From Ailurus styani (Eukaryota > Chordata > Mammalia > Carnivora > Ailuridae), in NCBI GenBank assembly GCA_002007465.1, contig LNAC01000232.1, forward strand, positions 2,109,902 to 2,173,901: a stretch of 64,000 nucleotides of DNA. The letters are read 5' to 3'. A model generated the notes under the pieces. The model saw only the letters and a program-made list of their open reading frames with translations, was not told the DNA's origin and did no database searches. The translations under genes were made by a program, and so were the position numbers. Below, piece after piece: positions 14,401 to 28,000 of the stretch; positions within the stretch are counted from its first letter, which is position 1; each line of letters starts with the position of its first letter.

Positions 14401-17400
14401 TCTGTTTCTGTGCAATCTACGGAAACCTCTCCTGACCTTTCAAATTCCAGGTAGGTTTATAGACTCTTCATTCAAATTTACAGGGATACATGTCCTCTTT
14501 CAGAAATAAGTTATATTTACTATGACCACAGAGTAAATGTTCATTGAGCCAATCACCAAAAGGTTTGCAAGAAAGATTTTTATCTACTGCCCACTTCTTG
14601 TAGGTTATGCTAAAAATACATAGGTACATTAAAACTCTTTAAAATCCTGTACCTTCTCAAATCACACAGTGTTCCTTTGGGATCCAAGCTCTTCTATTTG
14701 CTGCTGTCAATCTCCACCCACTCTTTCACTCCCATCTCACTGGCAGTCACTAAATCCACAAGCCTCCCTACCTTCTCTCTCTCTCACAAACATAAGGGCT
14801 TATAGGGATGCTAACCAGCTTTGTACTGAGATGAATTTTGAGTTCCCAAAAGCAAAGAATTCCACATATAACTTCCTATTGCCTGAGAAGGGATTTCTAT
14901 GCCAAGCAGGGAACCAAGCAACTAGAAGAGAATCTTTTGTAGTCTTTTCTTCTTACATGCCAAAAATCACAGCTGATGGGGGAGGGGAGTAAAAAGAAAA
15001 GACCACTTACCCATAGAGTAGAGGTTGTCAAAGCTCTGGTGCATGCGGATAATCTCATAGTAGAGTTCATCGTAGCTGCTGGGAGTGGGCAGGAATGTGT
15101 CGCCATATGTGATAAACATATTAAAAAGGTTCACGATCTAAAAAAGAAGCAAAAGCCCATACACAGGCATCATACCATTAAGACCAGAAAGGTACTGTCA
15201 GTAGTATGCTGTAGCCAGTTCTTACTGGCTTATAGGAACTGACTGTTAAATTTTCAGGAATTTTGTGAGCTGGTTGTTTAACAAAGCCATTATTACAAAC
15301 TGACATATAAACTTACAATTCATTAAATTATATGAAAATGAAGGTAATACTCAAACTCACAACTTCCTAATTATTTTTTTATCTTTTGGTATTATTTATG
15401 TTCTTGAGATTAATTTACACTTCTTATACCTGTGTGGTGGGAGTATCATATAATGGTGTGTTATGGCTCATATCCCCAACTCTGCATTCAACAATGTCAC
15501 ATTGTTAGCTTGAAATTGGCCATGATGGGAGTAGTTGTACCACAGAAATCCACAAATGCTACAAATCAGGGCTTTTTCCCCTCAAATGTTAAACATTTAT
15601 GAACATATTGGGTAACATCCTAAGAAGACTGTCAAAAGGCAGAACGCCCTCCTTCTATCCCAAATAACCAGTCAGACAAATAGGCATCTGTAATGTCCCT
15701 CTGAAACCAAGTGCAGCCGTGATGGAATCATTCATCTGGCTGGGACACCTCCAGAGGCTTTGCTCTGTATCAACGTAGAGACTATAGTAGCCTAGTTCAG
15801 TCTCTCACCAGGGACTAAGGCTCACAGAAATCTGACCCATACCTGCCCCTACCAAACATGAAAGAAAAAGAGTGTCAAGGTTGCCAAAGACATAGGTAAG
15901 AGGGGAAGAGTGGGGAGCACCAGTCTAGAGATTCAAATCCAAAAGGAAAAGAAAGGCCTGGCTCCCCCTATGCCTTAGTCCCCAGAATAACTAGCTCCTG
16001 TTTCAACCTGGCCTATCTATCTTAGGGTACAGCTTCAAAAAACGGAAAAAAAAAAAAAAGTTTTTAATTAAAGTACAATTGACACACATTACATTAGTTT
16101 CAGGTGTATAACACAGTGATTCAACAAGTCTATACATCATGCTATGCGTACCACAAGTGAAGCTACCGTCTGTCACCATGTAACACCATTACAACACCAT
16201 TGACTATACTCCCTATGCTGTACTTTTTATCCCCATGACTTATTCTTTCCACGACTAGAAGCCTGTTCCTCCCACTCCCCTTAAGAGATATTTTTTTGTT
16301 ACTCACCATAAGGGCTAATGTAAAAATGTTGTGTTTGGCCAAAAGTACAGTTTCATTTGACATAAGGAACTTCAGCAAATTTATCAATGCTTAAAAAACA
16401 AAAACAAAAAAATACATCGATAAGGTTATTCAAAGAATAATCAATAAGTTAAATGAAAGCAATGAAAATAGATTTAAGAAATCCAATCAGGGCTAGAACA
16501 AGTAAGTCACGGCTACCAAGACCTTTTTAAAAGCAGGTAAGGTAGATATATCTAAAGCAAGCACTGACCTTCCCAAGCACATATCTGTTTATCTGCCCAC
16601 AGAAGGTTTTTAAAAATCTACTTCTTTGTGCCACTTTTTTTTTTTTGGATACCAATAATTTATCATAAAAGAGAGACACAAAAATTACATGATGAAAGAT
16701 TTCATAACTTCACTGGAATGGGCAGCTTCACTTAATGTTATTTCAATAATGATTTCTTGTAGTCTACATACTTTCTGAGAATGTCACCATCTCTAAATAA
16801 GAAATAATCCTTATCATCTAGAACTACTTTGGTGCTTCCATATTCTGAGAGAACTTGATCTTGAACTTTCACACTAACTGGTTGACTCTCTCTACCCTTT
16901 CCTTTAGAGCCCAAACTAACAGCTACTACTGTTGCTTGCAATACTATTCCTTGAGATTTTTCTGGAAGCATAATTCCTCCTCTGGTTAGTTGTGGCCGCT
17001 CTCCATTCAACTAAAAGTTGGTCAAAGAGGGGATGACAATTTCTAAATGCCTGTCCTGCCATGACTCCAGCTGCTGCAAGGGAGACTCAGAGTCTGACCC
17101 CTCTGCGCCACTTCTTCAATAGCAATTAAGCTTGGAAATCTGACTACAAAAAGGACAACATAGGGGCTCCTGCATGGCTCAGACAGTTAAGCTTCTGATT
17201 CTTGGTTTTGGCTCTGGTCATGACCCCATACATTCAGCTCTGCGCTCAGTGGAGAGTCTGCTTGAGATTCTCTCCCTCTGCTCTCTCCCTCCCTCTCTAA
17301 AATAAACAAATGTTAAAAAAAAAAAAGGACCTCTTAGTATTCCAAATTTACTCCTACATAGTGATTTCCCCGCCAAATCTGTTCAATTTATAGATCAAAA

Positions 17401-20400
17401 TGAGGATTCCCCTTCTCATCCTAGGCTGCTCGCATGTCATCTCACTATGTTTTAGCTATGCATTTGTTTCAAACGTCATGGCTAAGAGGGACATCTTTCC
17501 GTTCTAACTGGTCACTGTATGTGCCAACTATACTGGACTTCAGCTCCGGATGGGAAGAGTTCATGAAGAGAAAAAAAGTCCTTAACTATTCAAACAAAAT
17601 TGCAGCTTACTCTTTCCTCTCTCAACCATGACATTTACCGAAAAGGTCCCCTTTCTCAATCACATGCTTAATGAGGATTAAAACCCAAGCAACCTCAGTT
17701 AAAAGACTGACTGCCAAAACCCTAGTTTATCACTATAGGTATAAAGACATTTTTGCAAATAATTATTATTTTTTATTTTTTTAAAAGATTTTATTTATTT
17801 ATTTCACAGAGGGAGAGAGATCACAATGAGGCAGAGAAGCAGGCAGAGAGACAGGGGAAAGCAGGCTCCCCGCTGAGCAGGGAGCCCAATGTGGGCCTCC
17901 TTGATCCCAGGACCCTGAGATCATGACCTGAGCCGAAGGCAGAGGCTTTAACCCACTGAGCCACCCAGGCGCCCTTTGCAAATAATTATTAAGCATAAAA
18001 GAAATCATCAGTTGCCTTCTTCTCTTTCACCCAAAACCACGAAGTGAAATCCTACTTCTATGGCCATCATGACTACTCCCGCTGTACCGACCTCTCCTAC
18101 TTGATGGGAAACTATGAAGAAGGGGTTCAGCAGCTGCAAGCAATTGGTGGTCCTTCTGTCTTCTCCCCATCAACCCTCTCTACTCCCACGGACACACAAA
18201 AAAAGGCTTGACCTCTCCTTTTCTAAGACCATATCTGCTTCTTTGCCAGCAAAGAAGTCCATTCTCCCATGCTGTCTGAGCTTTGTGTGAAGTTTACTAC
18301 CCTTCGAGGAGAGATGTGAGCTTTGATTTGAAACAGCAGGGAACGATGAGTAGGAGTAAGACTCTCCAGATACTTGCTGCCTGCCACACAACACTCCTTA
18401 CTCTCAACCTCTGAAATCACAGGTACAGTAAAGAAACAGCAGGCAAGGAAAAGTACAAGGGCCTGTCTACATTCTGTTTCTAAAGCCTGAATCTTCCCCT
18501 CAAATAGCAAAAAAAGCCTTGCTAAAGATGAAGGTCATACGCATCCTCATTTATGAACTCCTCACCCTTGCACTAACTCAAATTCTCTGAGATTTCATAA
18601 TGAAAAGGCAAATGATAGGCATTTGGCCCTTTTGATGTTATCTGCTAACAAGCAATCTGTTGGACTAGACCCAAAAAAAAGCTCCATAGGAGCCCATTCT
18701 GGATCACACGACCTGCTTAACTCCTACCAGGAGCTCAGAGAATGAAGGGGACTAGCTAAAATCCATATAGAAATGACTAACCCAGCCCAAAGCCCTCTCT
18801 TTAATGAAGATCACCTTGCCGAGTTATTTAAGGGCTGCCCACTCTACTTGCTACCCCAAGAGCTTAGACAAGCTCTACTAATGGATAAATCACCTGACAA
18901 TCAGACTCTAAAAACTCACAGGAGACAAGAGAAAACGGGCAGAGCACGTGGCATGGGGCAAAACAGCAAAACATAATGGCTGGAGAGAGACAAAGCAGCT
19001 TTTGCACACATCCAATCAAGGAGGGCTTTTGTCCCTAGCACATACAGCACAAAGATGCAGCCTCAGCAGTGGTTATGTGGTAATTAAGGAGCAGAAAACC
19101 TGGAGGAAAGGAAGTGGGAGCGATGATTTATTGCTCCTCTGCTGGACTACAGCTAGTCTTGATCTCTGGGATTCAGAGCCAGGGATGACAAAGTGATAAA
19201 TACAAGGGGAAGAAGAGAGCGATTCTGGCACAGGCCAAGAGGCAACCTATGTCCCAACTACCACGGACATCAGTGGAGCCAAACAGTTTTGAGAAGAATT
19301 CAGCACTGCAATACTCAGAGTCAGTGCCAGGGAATACCTACATTCTACCCCTGATAATTCAGGCAGACCCCTACCTACTCCCCTCACCACCACCACCACC
19401 TCCAAAAAAGGCCAGTGTTTTCTCACCTGGAAGTAGTCATTCTCTAGAGGAAATTTAATAGGCAGAGAAAATGAACAAAGCAACCTTAAAATTGGCTCCC
19501 ACAGCCTCTTAAGTCAGGGACCACAATTCCTCCTCAATAGGGAATGCCCCAACATCCCATGGAATAGTGCTTTTTGAAAATCCTTCATCGCCCTGACTCT
19601 GCACTCATTCTGTCAACTGTTTGGTGTCCTCTCCATCACTACACACATATGGTCTGCTATCCTCTGACCTGATGTATTGGGAGTTCTAAGTCTGTAAGGC
19701 TTCAGCATAGCTGATTTTTGGAACTAGAAAGGACTTTAGAGATCATGTAATATAGTTCCCTCGTTCTTGGATTAGAAAACACCTCTTTCCTGGGCGCCTG
19801 GGTGGCTCAGTAGGTTAAAGCCTCTGCTTTCGGCTCAGGTCATGATCTCAGGGTCCTGGGATCGAGGCCCGCATCGGGCTCTCTGCTCAGCAGGGAGCCT
19901 GCTTCCCCCTCTCTCTGTCTGCCTCTCTGCCTCCTTGTGATCTCTCTCCCTCTGTGAAATAAATAAATAAAATCTTTAAAAAAAAAAAAAAAAAAAGAAA
20001 ACACCTCTTCCCCCCACCACCCCACGTAGCTAGTGACTAAATTGAGACTAGAACCTGGTCTCCTGTTTAGTGTTCTTTCTGCCATCCCACTAAGATTAAA
20101 TGAAGATGCCAGATGGAGTCAAATGTTAAAGGGAGGGAAGCTTACCTACAAATGGTGTGCTTAGATCTGCTGACTACACAGTTCCCAACACTTCTCTTGA
20201 CTCTGGTTTATAACTTTCTCCACCTACGGGCTATTTCAGGTTATTTTCATGTATCTGGTCCACTCTTTCTCTTGATCCTGAGCTACTTATTAAGAGTACA
20301 GGTGTTTAATACCTCATTATTACCTTTCTCCTACCCATCTGCAGCACTGAAAGACTCCCAAGTAGCTTCTCTTAGCATCAGCCACATCAGCCACCTCACC

Positions 20401-20497
20401 AGGGCCTCTGTATCTGCTCTCATCGTTCTTCACTACAATTCACCTGTCACACACCTTTCTCCCTTCTTTTGTTTCTGCTTCCTTTGTAGTATCTCGA

Positions 20498-20545
<48 letters not shown>

Positions 20546-21982
20546 GAAAGAAAGAAAGGCAGAGAAAGGAAAGGAAAGAGAGAGAAAGGAAAGAAAAGAA
20601 AAAAGAAAAGGAAGGAAGGAAGGAAGGGAGGGAGGGAGGAGGGAAGGAAGAGGGAGGGAAAGGGAGGGAGGAAGGGAGGGAAGGGGAGAAACAGCACATA
20701 ACTGTCAACTAAAACTGTTCCTATCCCCCTCGCTCAGCTTTGCCCTTTCTAAAATTAAGACCTGTGGGCGCCTGGGTGGCTCAGTGGGTTAAAGCCTCTG
20801 CTTTCGGCTCAGGTCATGATCTCAGGGTCCTGGGATCGAGGCCCACATCGGGCTCCCTGCTCAGTGGGGAGCCTGCTTCTTCCTCTCTCTCTGCCTGCCT
20901 CTCTGCCTACTTGTGATCTGATCTCTCTCTGTGTGTCAAATAAATAAATAAAATCTTTAAAAAAAAAAAAAAAAATTAAGACCTGAACATTGAATGTGAC
21001 TAGATCTGGACTTTAAAGGGAGCCAAAGGCATCTGTGTGGCTCAGTCAGTTAAGTATCCAACTCTTGTGGCAACTGGGTGGCTCAGTCGTTAAGTGTCTC
21101 CCTTCAGCTCAGGTCAGATTCCAGGGTCCTGGGATCGAGCCCCTCATCGGGCTCCCTGCTCAGCGGGAGGCCTGCTTCTCCCTCTCCCACCCCCCCTGCT
21201 TGTGTTTCGTCTCTCGCTGTGTCTCTCTCTGTCAAATAAATAAAATCTAAAAAAAAAAAAAAACCCAAAAAAGTATCCAATTCTTGATTTCAGCTCAGGT
21301 CATGATCTCAGGATCATGAGATCAAGCCAGTCTCAGGGTCCCCACTCAATGCGGAGTCTGCTGGAGATTCTCTCTCCCTCTCCCTTTGCCCCTCCCCCTG
21401 CTGGTGCACATGCACATGCTCTCACTCACCCTCTCTCCCTCTCTCTCTAAATTAAATAAACCTTTAAAAAAAATAAAATAAAGGGAGCCAAGATCCCCTC
21501 TCTTTTTTTTTTTTTTAAAGATTTTATTTATTCATTTGACACAGAGAGAGAGATTACAAGTAGGCAGAGAGGCAGGCAGAGAGAGAGGAGGAAGCAGGCT
21601 CCCCACTGAGCAGAGAGCCCGATGCGGGCCTCGATCCCAGGACCCTGGGATCATGACCTGAGCCGAAAGCAGCGGCTTTAACCCACTGAGCCACCCAGGC
21701 GCCCAAGATCCCCTCTCTTTATGCAAAATCAGAATTGAAACAAAACAAGACAAAAACACTGGTATAAGTAATTAGCAGCCAAGCTTATTCATAGGCTGCT
21801 ATGGTACAGAGCAATGCAGAGGATTTAAGTGAAGGCCAAAGAAGAGAAGAGCTTCCTATCAGACAGGGCAAGTCAAGGACAGGAGAAAACTGGCACTCAG
21901 GATCTCAGCGCCAACACATAAGTAGCACAGAGCTCATCCTGGCTGGCTCCTGGCTCACCACTCTCCAAATGCACATGTACAT

Positions 21983-22030
<48 letters not shown>

Positions 22031-25000
22031 TTAGAAAACTGCCCTTTATCCACTTGTCCACTTGGTGTCATCTGGGCATATGACCAGCCAAACTGTTCCA
22101 CAGATAGTCACAGAAGTAGCAGTACATAGAGAGAAGAGTTAAGATAACTATAAAAGATAAGAGGTTGGTTGTATACATAGCACTGTTAATTAGTCATATG
22201 TCTGTAAGAGTTTGGTATCAAGTACATGTTGTAGTCATTGTGGAGAATGGGGGGGCAGGATGGCCTTTTTTTTAATATAACCTTTTGGTTTATCATGTTT
22301 CCAATTTTTTTGAAGATTTTTTATTTATTTTAGAGATAGAGGGAAAGAAAAGAGAGAGAGTGGGGGGAGGAGCAGAGGGAGAGGGACAAGCAGACTCCCC
22401 AGTGAGCACGGAGCCCGATAACTCGGGGCTCAATCTCACTACCCTGAGATCATGACCCGAGAGGAAACCAAGAGTCAGATGCTTAACTAACTGAGTCGCC
22501 CAGGCACCTCTCCAATTTTTAAATAGATTTTATAAGGGGAGAAGAGGCTAACACAAGCTCTTCTTTACCAAAGACTTGATGCTTAGTCTGAGATAATTCC
22601 AAAGAAGGGTCTATGTTATAGTAACTCAACACTGTGTAAACAGTTTTATCCATTTGGTGAGCAACGGCTGCTGATCCCCACAAAACAGAGAGGCTGAGCT
22701 TATCGCAGAGTATCCTTTTAGATGCAGATAAGCTTTGTAGTTTAAACCTTCCAGGCCTTAACAGACAATTCTCACAGCTGCCATTCACCACAGCCCCAGG
22801 AATGGGCTGCCCCCAAAATGCCAACACCAGAGATATATCATATAAAGGAAAGTATCATATCTTCTTGCTGAGTGACAACAACAACAGGTTAATAACTACA
22901 CCAGAAGCTCACACAAAGTATCTCAAACCTTCCTCTTTTCTACTGCCCTCTATGTGACAACTTAAAAAGAGATTTAACTACAGAAGTCACCTGCCCCAAA
23001 CTACACTTGTCTCTTTTCAAAGAGAGAAACACAGCGGCCACAAGTGGCAAAGTAGATAACATATATTAAGTGCCTGTTAGATGCTAAGCATTATGTAAAG
23101 CACTTAAAGTACATTATTCTCCTCAAATCCTCTTAACTATCCAATGAAGAAGGTATTATTGGTCCCAATTTACAGATGACTTAATTGAAATTCAGAAAGG
23201 TTAAATAAGTTACACAAAGCCACATAGCTATTTGGAACTAAACTGCATTAAGGGCAACATATTGGGAAGAAGGTCAGTGAACTCCCCCTACCAAGGTCTA
23301 TACAACTGTACTGGTTTCTCCTAAACTTAAATTAAAAGAACGTTTGTTGAGGGTGGGAGAGCTAGCTTTTCTATTTCTATTTGTTGCCCAAACCATAACT
23401 TTAGTCGAACTCCACTAACCTGGCCCTCATATATCAGAGTAGCCAAATGAAAAAATCCTGTAAGTTCAAGTGCATCTCTCTCATAAGAATCTGAGGATTT
23501 CATGGGCGCCTGGGTGGCTCAGTGGGTTAAAGCCTCTGCCTTCGGCTCAGGTCATGATCTCAGGGTCCTGGGATCGAAGCCCGCATCAGGCTCTCTGCTC
23601 GGCAGGGAGCCTGCTTCCTCCTCTCTCTCTCTGCCCGCCTCTCAGCCTACTTGTGATATGATCTCTCTGTGTCAAATAAATAAATAAAATCTTAAAAAAA
23701 AAAAAAAAAAAAGAATCTGAGGATTTCACTCCACTGACCTAGGACACTTTAACCTGCACACTCTCAAAAACAGGTGAAAAGGAAGGACTCAAACAAGTAT
23801 TTGTACACTCATGCTCACAGCAGCATTATTCACAATAGCCAAAAGGTGGAAGCAACCCAACATCCATCAATCGATGAATGAATGAACAAAATGCAGTATA
23901 AACTAACAATGGAATAATATTCAGCCTGAAAAAGGAAGGAAATTCTGGCACATGCTACAACATGGATGAACCACGAAGACGCTATGCTAAGTGAAAAAAA
24001 GTCAGTCACAAAAGGACACTGCTGAATGATTCAACTTATATGACTGGAGTAGTCAATTCACAGAGACAGAAAGTAGAATGGTGGTGGCCAGGAGTGGAGG
24101 GAAGGAGAAATGTAGAGTTATTATTTATTGGGTACAGAGAGTTTCAGTTTGGGAAGATGAAAAAAATTCTGGAGATGGAAGGTAGAAATGTTTCCAACAA
24201 TGATGTGAATATACTTAATGCCACTGAACTGTACATTAAAAAATTATTAAATTTTATGTTATGTATGTTTTACCAATTAAAAACAAATAAGAGGTCAATG
24301 TTACTCTTTCTACCAGCACTAGCATGAGCCCCACAGACATCCATCCCAAATTTTTATAACCTCAGCGTTAAGTGACTGGCTAAAATTTACATCACGGTAC
24401 ACAGAGCATGGAGTACACAAACAAACATGCAAAGATGTTTCCTCTTTGATGGGTTAAAGAAAAGGAACCAAATATACTCGATCAATAGAGAGCCACAGAC
24501 TCTTGGGCAGGAATGCAAATTCAAAATGAATCCTGAGTAGCCTTCAAGACAACACTGTGGCAGCTTTCAGAATAATGATCAAAGTTAACAATCAAAGCCA
24601 CCAATGCACTTACGTACCAACAATAGTCTAGGAAATCCTTGGGGATCCTGGATTAGACTCCTAACTTTGTTAACTCTATTAAATAAGGCTCCAGATACCT
24701 GGCTCCAAATAGTCTTAACCTACACTGAGTGAAAAATAGAGAAGTTATGTCAGTGAGATATTTGAGGTATTATATTACACATGCAATATGGTTAAGTTGT
24801 AGGGAAGTAGGTGCTCTGTACACACTTGTTTCTTCATTGGAAAGTCTACCAAGCACTTTGAAAATTTTGTTTCTGGGCTCTTTTTCAGGAACTACAAATT
24901 GGCTGCAACTGCTGCCTCTTCTGACTCCATGAGAGGCACCAGTCAGTCTCACACTTAGCTTTGGCCCAAGCTCCTTCCCCTGGGGATCTTGCACATCAAG

Positions 25001-28000
25001 TACGGCAAGAGTGCGTAGAAGTTCTGAGTTTTGTATGTAGATACATGTGGAATATAAGACAGCATGCAGGTTCTGGGAAGCTGAACCAGGAATAGGCACC
25101 TTGATGGTTCCCTGAGCCCCAAGTGAATTCCCAGAGGCAGAAGCAGCTGATCTACTTCTCAAATGGGAAGAGTTTGGTGCCATCCACCTGAAAATCCTGC
25201 CACCTCACACAGGCCTCCCTCACCCCACAAGGAGCCTTGTTTGCAGAGCTGTTCCTAATATCAATGGATATTGATATTGACTGTTCCTAATATCCCCACA
25301 TAATGAGGACTTCCCCAGATTTTTTCCTAAACTGCTTTGAATTCAAGGAGAGAGTGGCAGCAAATTGTGCTGCCATGTAGGAGAGTAGAATGAATAATGG
25401 ATATGGGAATTTCTCCAGGACTAAAACCTGTCCCCCACACTGAGGTAAACCAGGTGCAGAGAAGAACAAGCCAACTACAGGAAGACACAATTAAGTGGTA
25501 GCTCAGATGCCTGCCTCAGAGAAGCAAAGGGGAGATTTAATTATAAAACCAAGTGAATGACATTTAAATAATACTAAAAACAGGAAGGAGACAGAGAGCC
25601 TTTAGCAGAACACAAATAAATTGTCTCCAAAGAATCAGGTCAGAGAGAGCTGTCTGTTTTAACAGCTTTAACATACTATAAAGAAAAATAGAAAGAGGAG
25701 AGCCTGGGTGGCTCAGTTGTTAAGCGTCTGCCTTCGGCTCAGGTCATGATCCCAGGGTCCTGGGATCGAGCCCCACATTGGGCTCCCTGCTCAGCTGGAA
25801 GCCTGCTTCTCCCTCTCCCACTCCCCCTGCTCGTGTTCCCTCTCTTACTGTGTCTCTCTGTCAAATAAATAAATAATTTTTTAAAAATCTTAAAAAAAAA
25901 AAAAAAGAAAGAAAGAAAGCAAAGACAAGACTCAACCAGGCCCTATTTTGTGGCCTGGCATGGAGCTAGGAGGAGATGCCACAGATCCAAATCAAAATGC
26001 GCTCATTTGGGGAAATGGATAATTTCACAGTGACTGACAGAAGAGAAATATTAGCATTTCACTTGCTTAGAAGAAAGGCAGAGAAACTCCAAGGACAGGC
26101 TAGAAATAGCACTAGTATAACAAGCCAATGTCTCTCAAACCCCAGAGGCACTATAAACTCTAGCCAATTCCAGCATCTCTGGACAAAATCACCAATTACC
26201 CAGGGACACTGCCAACAATCAGCAGGCTCCCTATCAATCAGCAAAGTGGCACAGGAAGGACTTAGAAACCAACACCTACCAGTAGAATAATTTCAAAATA
26301 CACTAGGTGGCCTCTCAGAATATAGGCATCTGTCTGGCTGCAAACTCAAGCACCTCACTTAGAGGCCAATGAATGAAACAAGAAAATGAAATGGCTTTGG
26401 TTGTGTGCTGAGGCCTCCAGGTGAACACAGCACGAAAGTTAGTACATTAGATGGGAGGATTCTGGGAAGACAAGCAGAGTAGAAAGCACCAGATACCTCT
26501 CTCCCTACCTAGACAATCACTGCAGTGGCAGAATCTGTCTGATGTTAACTATTTTGTAACACTGAAGTCTGGTAAAGGTTTTCAATTTCCAGGGGAAGAC
26601 TTGAATGGTAAATTTTGGGTAATTTTGGTCAATTTCAGCTCTTAGCACAATAGCAGCTAAGCATCCCCCCACCCCACCTGCCCAGCCATGTGGCAAGCAG
26701 CAGGCACACAGCCTGTAGGAGGTAAGGTGGGCAAAAAGGAGCCTGTCCCCCCAAATACTGGGGATCTGCGCTTGGAGAGCTGATTCCTGCTTCTGATTAC
26801 AGAGATGCAGACAAAGAAGCAAGCCACCATTGTTGGCTTGCTCCTCTCACTGAGGCAAACCCATCCCCATCCAAGTAAGTTACAATCACGAGATTTAAAG
26901 GATCAGGTATGGGGTGCCTGGGTGGTTCAGCCAGTTAAACCTTAGGCTCAGATCATCTCAGGGTCCTGGGATCAAGCCCCACAGCAGGCTCCCTGCTCAA
27001 TGGAGAGTCTGCTTCTCCCTGTCCCCTCTCATGCTTGTGGTCTCTCTCAAATCAATAAAATCTTTAAAAAAATAAATAAATAAAGGGCCTTTCTTTTCTC
27101 CACCTCCCTTTTTTATGTCTTTCTCCCTTTGGGAGCCAGACATTTAAGATTAGAACATTCAAAAACAATTTCATAGGGGCACCCGGGTGGCTCAGTCAGT
27201 TAAGCATCTGACTCTTGATCTCAGCTCAGGTCTTGATCTCAGGGTCATGAGTTCAAGCCCTGTGTTGGGGCTCCTTTAAAAAAAACAAAAATTGATTTGC
27301 AGATACATGGAAAATTAGAAAGCGATTGCATATGCCCAAGAAAAGGCTCAGAAGAGAGCAAAGAAGACATTACGTTTACACTCACGCTAAACATGGGCAG
27401 AGACAGCCTACAACAATGAGAAAAACAATAAACAAAAATATTAACAAAAAAGCAAACTCTGAGGAAGAGAAAATCTGATTTCTTGAACCTGAGAATATTA
27501 TATTAAGTGAAATAAGCCAGTCGCAAAAAGACAAATACTATATGATTTCACTCACTTGGGGTACTTAGTATAGTTGAAATCATAAAGACGGAAAGTGGAA
27601 CACTGCTTGCCAGAGGCTGGCAAAGGGAGGAATGGTGGGGGGGAGTTCTTGTTTGGTAGGTACAGAGGTTTTGTTTTACAAAACGAAAAGTTATGGGGAG
27701 AGATGGTGGTGATGGCTGCACAACAACATGATAAACATTTGAGACCACTGAAATACACACTTTAAAACAATTAAGATGGTAAATATTATGTGTATTTTGA
27801 CACACACACACAGTCAGTCAGTACATCAACAGGCTGCACTGCCTAAAGGCTCCAACACCCCTCTAGATGAACTGGAAAAAAGAACAAATTCTTTCTTTAA
27901 ATGAAAGTTAGGTTCTGTGTTACATTTTCCTTGCTGTTGAAGTACATCTGCTTAAAAGGGAAAATAAGGTTCTCAACTATCTCCAATTCCCCGTTTACTT

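Larger units (their letters stand above)
2450..15010 (-). other. ARMH3 intron between exons M and N (12.6 kb)
   Basis: Mostly transposon sequence: two MIRs near 3.2-3.6 kb, an antisense L1 3' end at 4.8 kb, L1 pieces 5.2-10.2 kb and 10.7-12.9 kb with SINEs inserted, a TG/TA repeat at 9 kb and an L1 tail at 14.1-14.4 kb. The stretches 3600-4390, 13142-14080 and 14370-15010 look like unique sequence with nothing I can name. Confidence 0.8.

Noticed and set aside
20113..20712. 199-codon plus-strand open frame with a Lys/Glu/Arg-rich end
   Set aside because: Its length comes from the polypurine repeat, which lacks stop codons. The first part has no recognisable domain.
24770..25183. 137-codon minus-strand open frame
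   Set aside because: No domain or known protein recognised, no splice context in the ARMH3 frame and no coding-like neighbours. Length is within chance for 64 kb.
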